From the NCBI GenBank assembly GCA_902767465.1, contig CACXHM010000037.1:1-6107 (forward strand): a stretch of DNA of 6,107 nucleotides, in the 5' to 3' direction. This document shows, piece after piece, positions 5,966 to 6,107 of this stretch (position 1 is the first letter of the stretch; each line of letters opens with the position of its first letter). The translations under genes and the position numbers were made by a program. This DNA comes from an uncultured Bacteroidia bacterium (GTDB lineage Bacteria; Bacteroidota; Bacteroidia; Bacteroidales; UBA932). Below the pieces are notes generated by a model. That model ran no database searches, had not been told where the DNA came from, and saw only the letters and a program-made list of their open reading frames with translations.

Positions 5966-5997
5966 CAAATATACTCCTTTTTTGTTAATTTTGCAGA
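5966..5997 (-). promoter_or_regulatory. Promoter of the glutaminyl cyclase gene
   Basis: TATATTTG on the minus strand (5973-5966) is an exact -7 match, and TCTG (5997-5994) is a one-mismatch -33 box at 20-base spacing. Only ten bases separate the -7 box from the ATG, so the predicted mRNA leader is about 3-6 nt. The -33 element abuts the -7 box of the divergent rnpB promoter. Confidence 0.6.
5986..5993 (+). promoter_or_regulatory. Promoter -7 box of rnpB
   Basis: TAATTTTG fits TAnnTTTG and predicts a start of transcription at about 5998-6001, where the mature RNase P RNA is expected to begin. The nearest TTTG upstream (5957-5960) is 25 bases away, longer than the usual spacing, so the -33 element is uncertain. 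Confidence 0.6.
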
Positions 5998-5999
5998 AC

Positions 6000-6107
6000 T
6001 AAAAGGTCGGACGATCTGCCGCCCGCAAGGGAGGAAAGTCCGGACAGGACAGGGCATCCCGCTGCGGAAAGCGCAGGTAGGGGTAACCTTACGCCCGTCG
6101 TAACAGA
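6000..6107 (+). ncRNA. rnpB: RNase P RNA, 5' part (continues beyond window)
   Basis: This is the catalytic RNA of ribonuclease P, which removes the 5' leader of precursor tRNAs. The hallmark GAGGAAAGTCCGGAC (6030-6044), the 5' strand of the P4 core, is followed by AGGGC and ends with GTAACAGA at the window edge, which corresponds to the conserved ACAGA segment. The segments between fold as expected: a short P3 hairpin (CCGCCC, GCAA loop, GGGAGG), CTGCG/CGCAG, and GTAGGG/CCTTAC closed by a GTAA tetraloop. P3 is a single short hairpin, much smaller than in Escherichia coli. The 5' end is estimated from the promoter and may be off by a few bases. The 3' half with the rest of the core is outside the window. 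Confidence 0.92.

Noticed and set aside
5956..6057. An upstream ATG that would extend the glutaminyl cyclase by 34 residues
   Set aside because: It lies inside rnpB and upstream of the cyclase promoter, and it would bury the clear lipoprotein signal starting at 5955.

Overview
The window looks like chromosome from a member of the Bacteroidota, probably Bacteroidales. Every promoter I can find fits the Bacteroidetes sigma-ABfr -7 consensus TAnnTTTG and strong Shine-Dalgarno sequences are mostly absent. The protein set also fits: a DUF349 repeat protein, a YidC with a Bacteroidetes-type N-terminus, a TrmD with the GHYKGID loop, a TonB-dependent receptor, and a lipoprotein glutaminyl cyclase. 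I cannot name the genus. No mobile element, CRISPR array, phage gene or tRNA is visible.

Layout. The left part (1-1844, minus strand) is a two-gene unit: a five-repeat DUF349 protein followed by the first 63 codons of yidC, which runs off the left edge. The two genes are joined by TAA TAA ATG. A compact divergent promoter region (about 1845-1918) serves this unit and trmD (1919-2599, plus strand), the tRNA m1G37 methyltransferase. The 200-base gap after trmD holds a good promoter, a G-poor stretch of about 75 bases with an internal near-repeat of 20-21 bases, and a strong intrinsic terminator. Together these look like an independent small RNA of about 110 nt.

The centre (2800-5160, minus strand) is a 745-residue TonB-dependent receptor preceded by a clear TPP riboswitch, so it is very likely an outer-membrane importer of thiamine or a precursor. 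Upstream of it, also on the minus strand, is a 255-residue lipoprotein of the plant-type glutaminyl cyclase family (5188-5955). The right edge (about 6000-6107, plus strand) is the 5' part of the RNase P RNA gene rnpB, transcribed divergently from the cyclase through interlocking promoters.

How the genes may work together. YidC inserts membrane proteins, TrmD modifies tRNA and RNase P matures tRNA, so these are housekeeping genes. The receptor is controlled by cellular TPP. Its predicted signal peptide is followed by Gln21, the N-terminal residue that Bacteroidetes glutaminyl cyclases convert to pyroglutamate, so the neighbouring cyclase is a plausible modifier of the receptor among many other exported proteins. 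The least explained element is the small RNA candidate at 2675-2785. The other point of most interest is the duplicated TATACCC in the riboswitch leader, which suggests a strand-exchange switch without a terminator.
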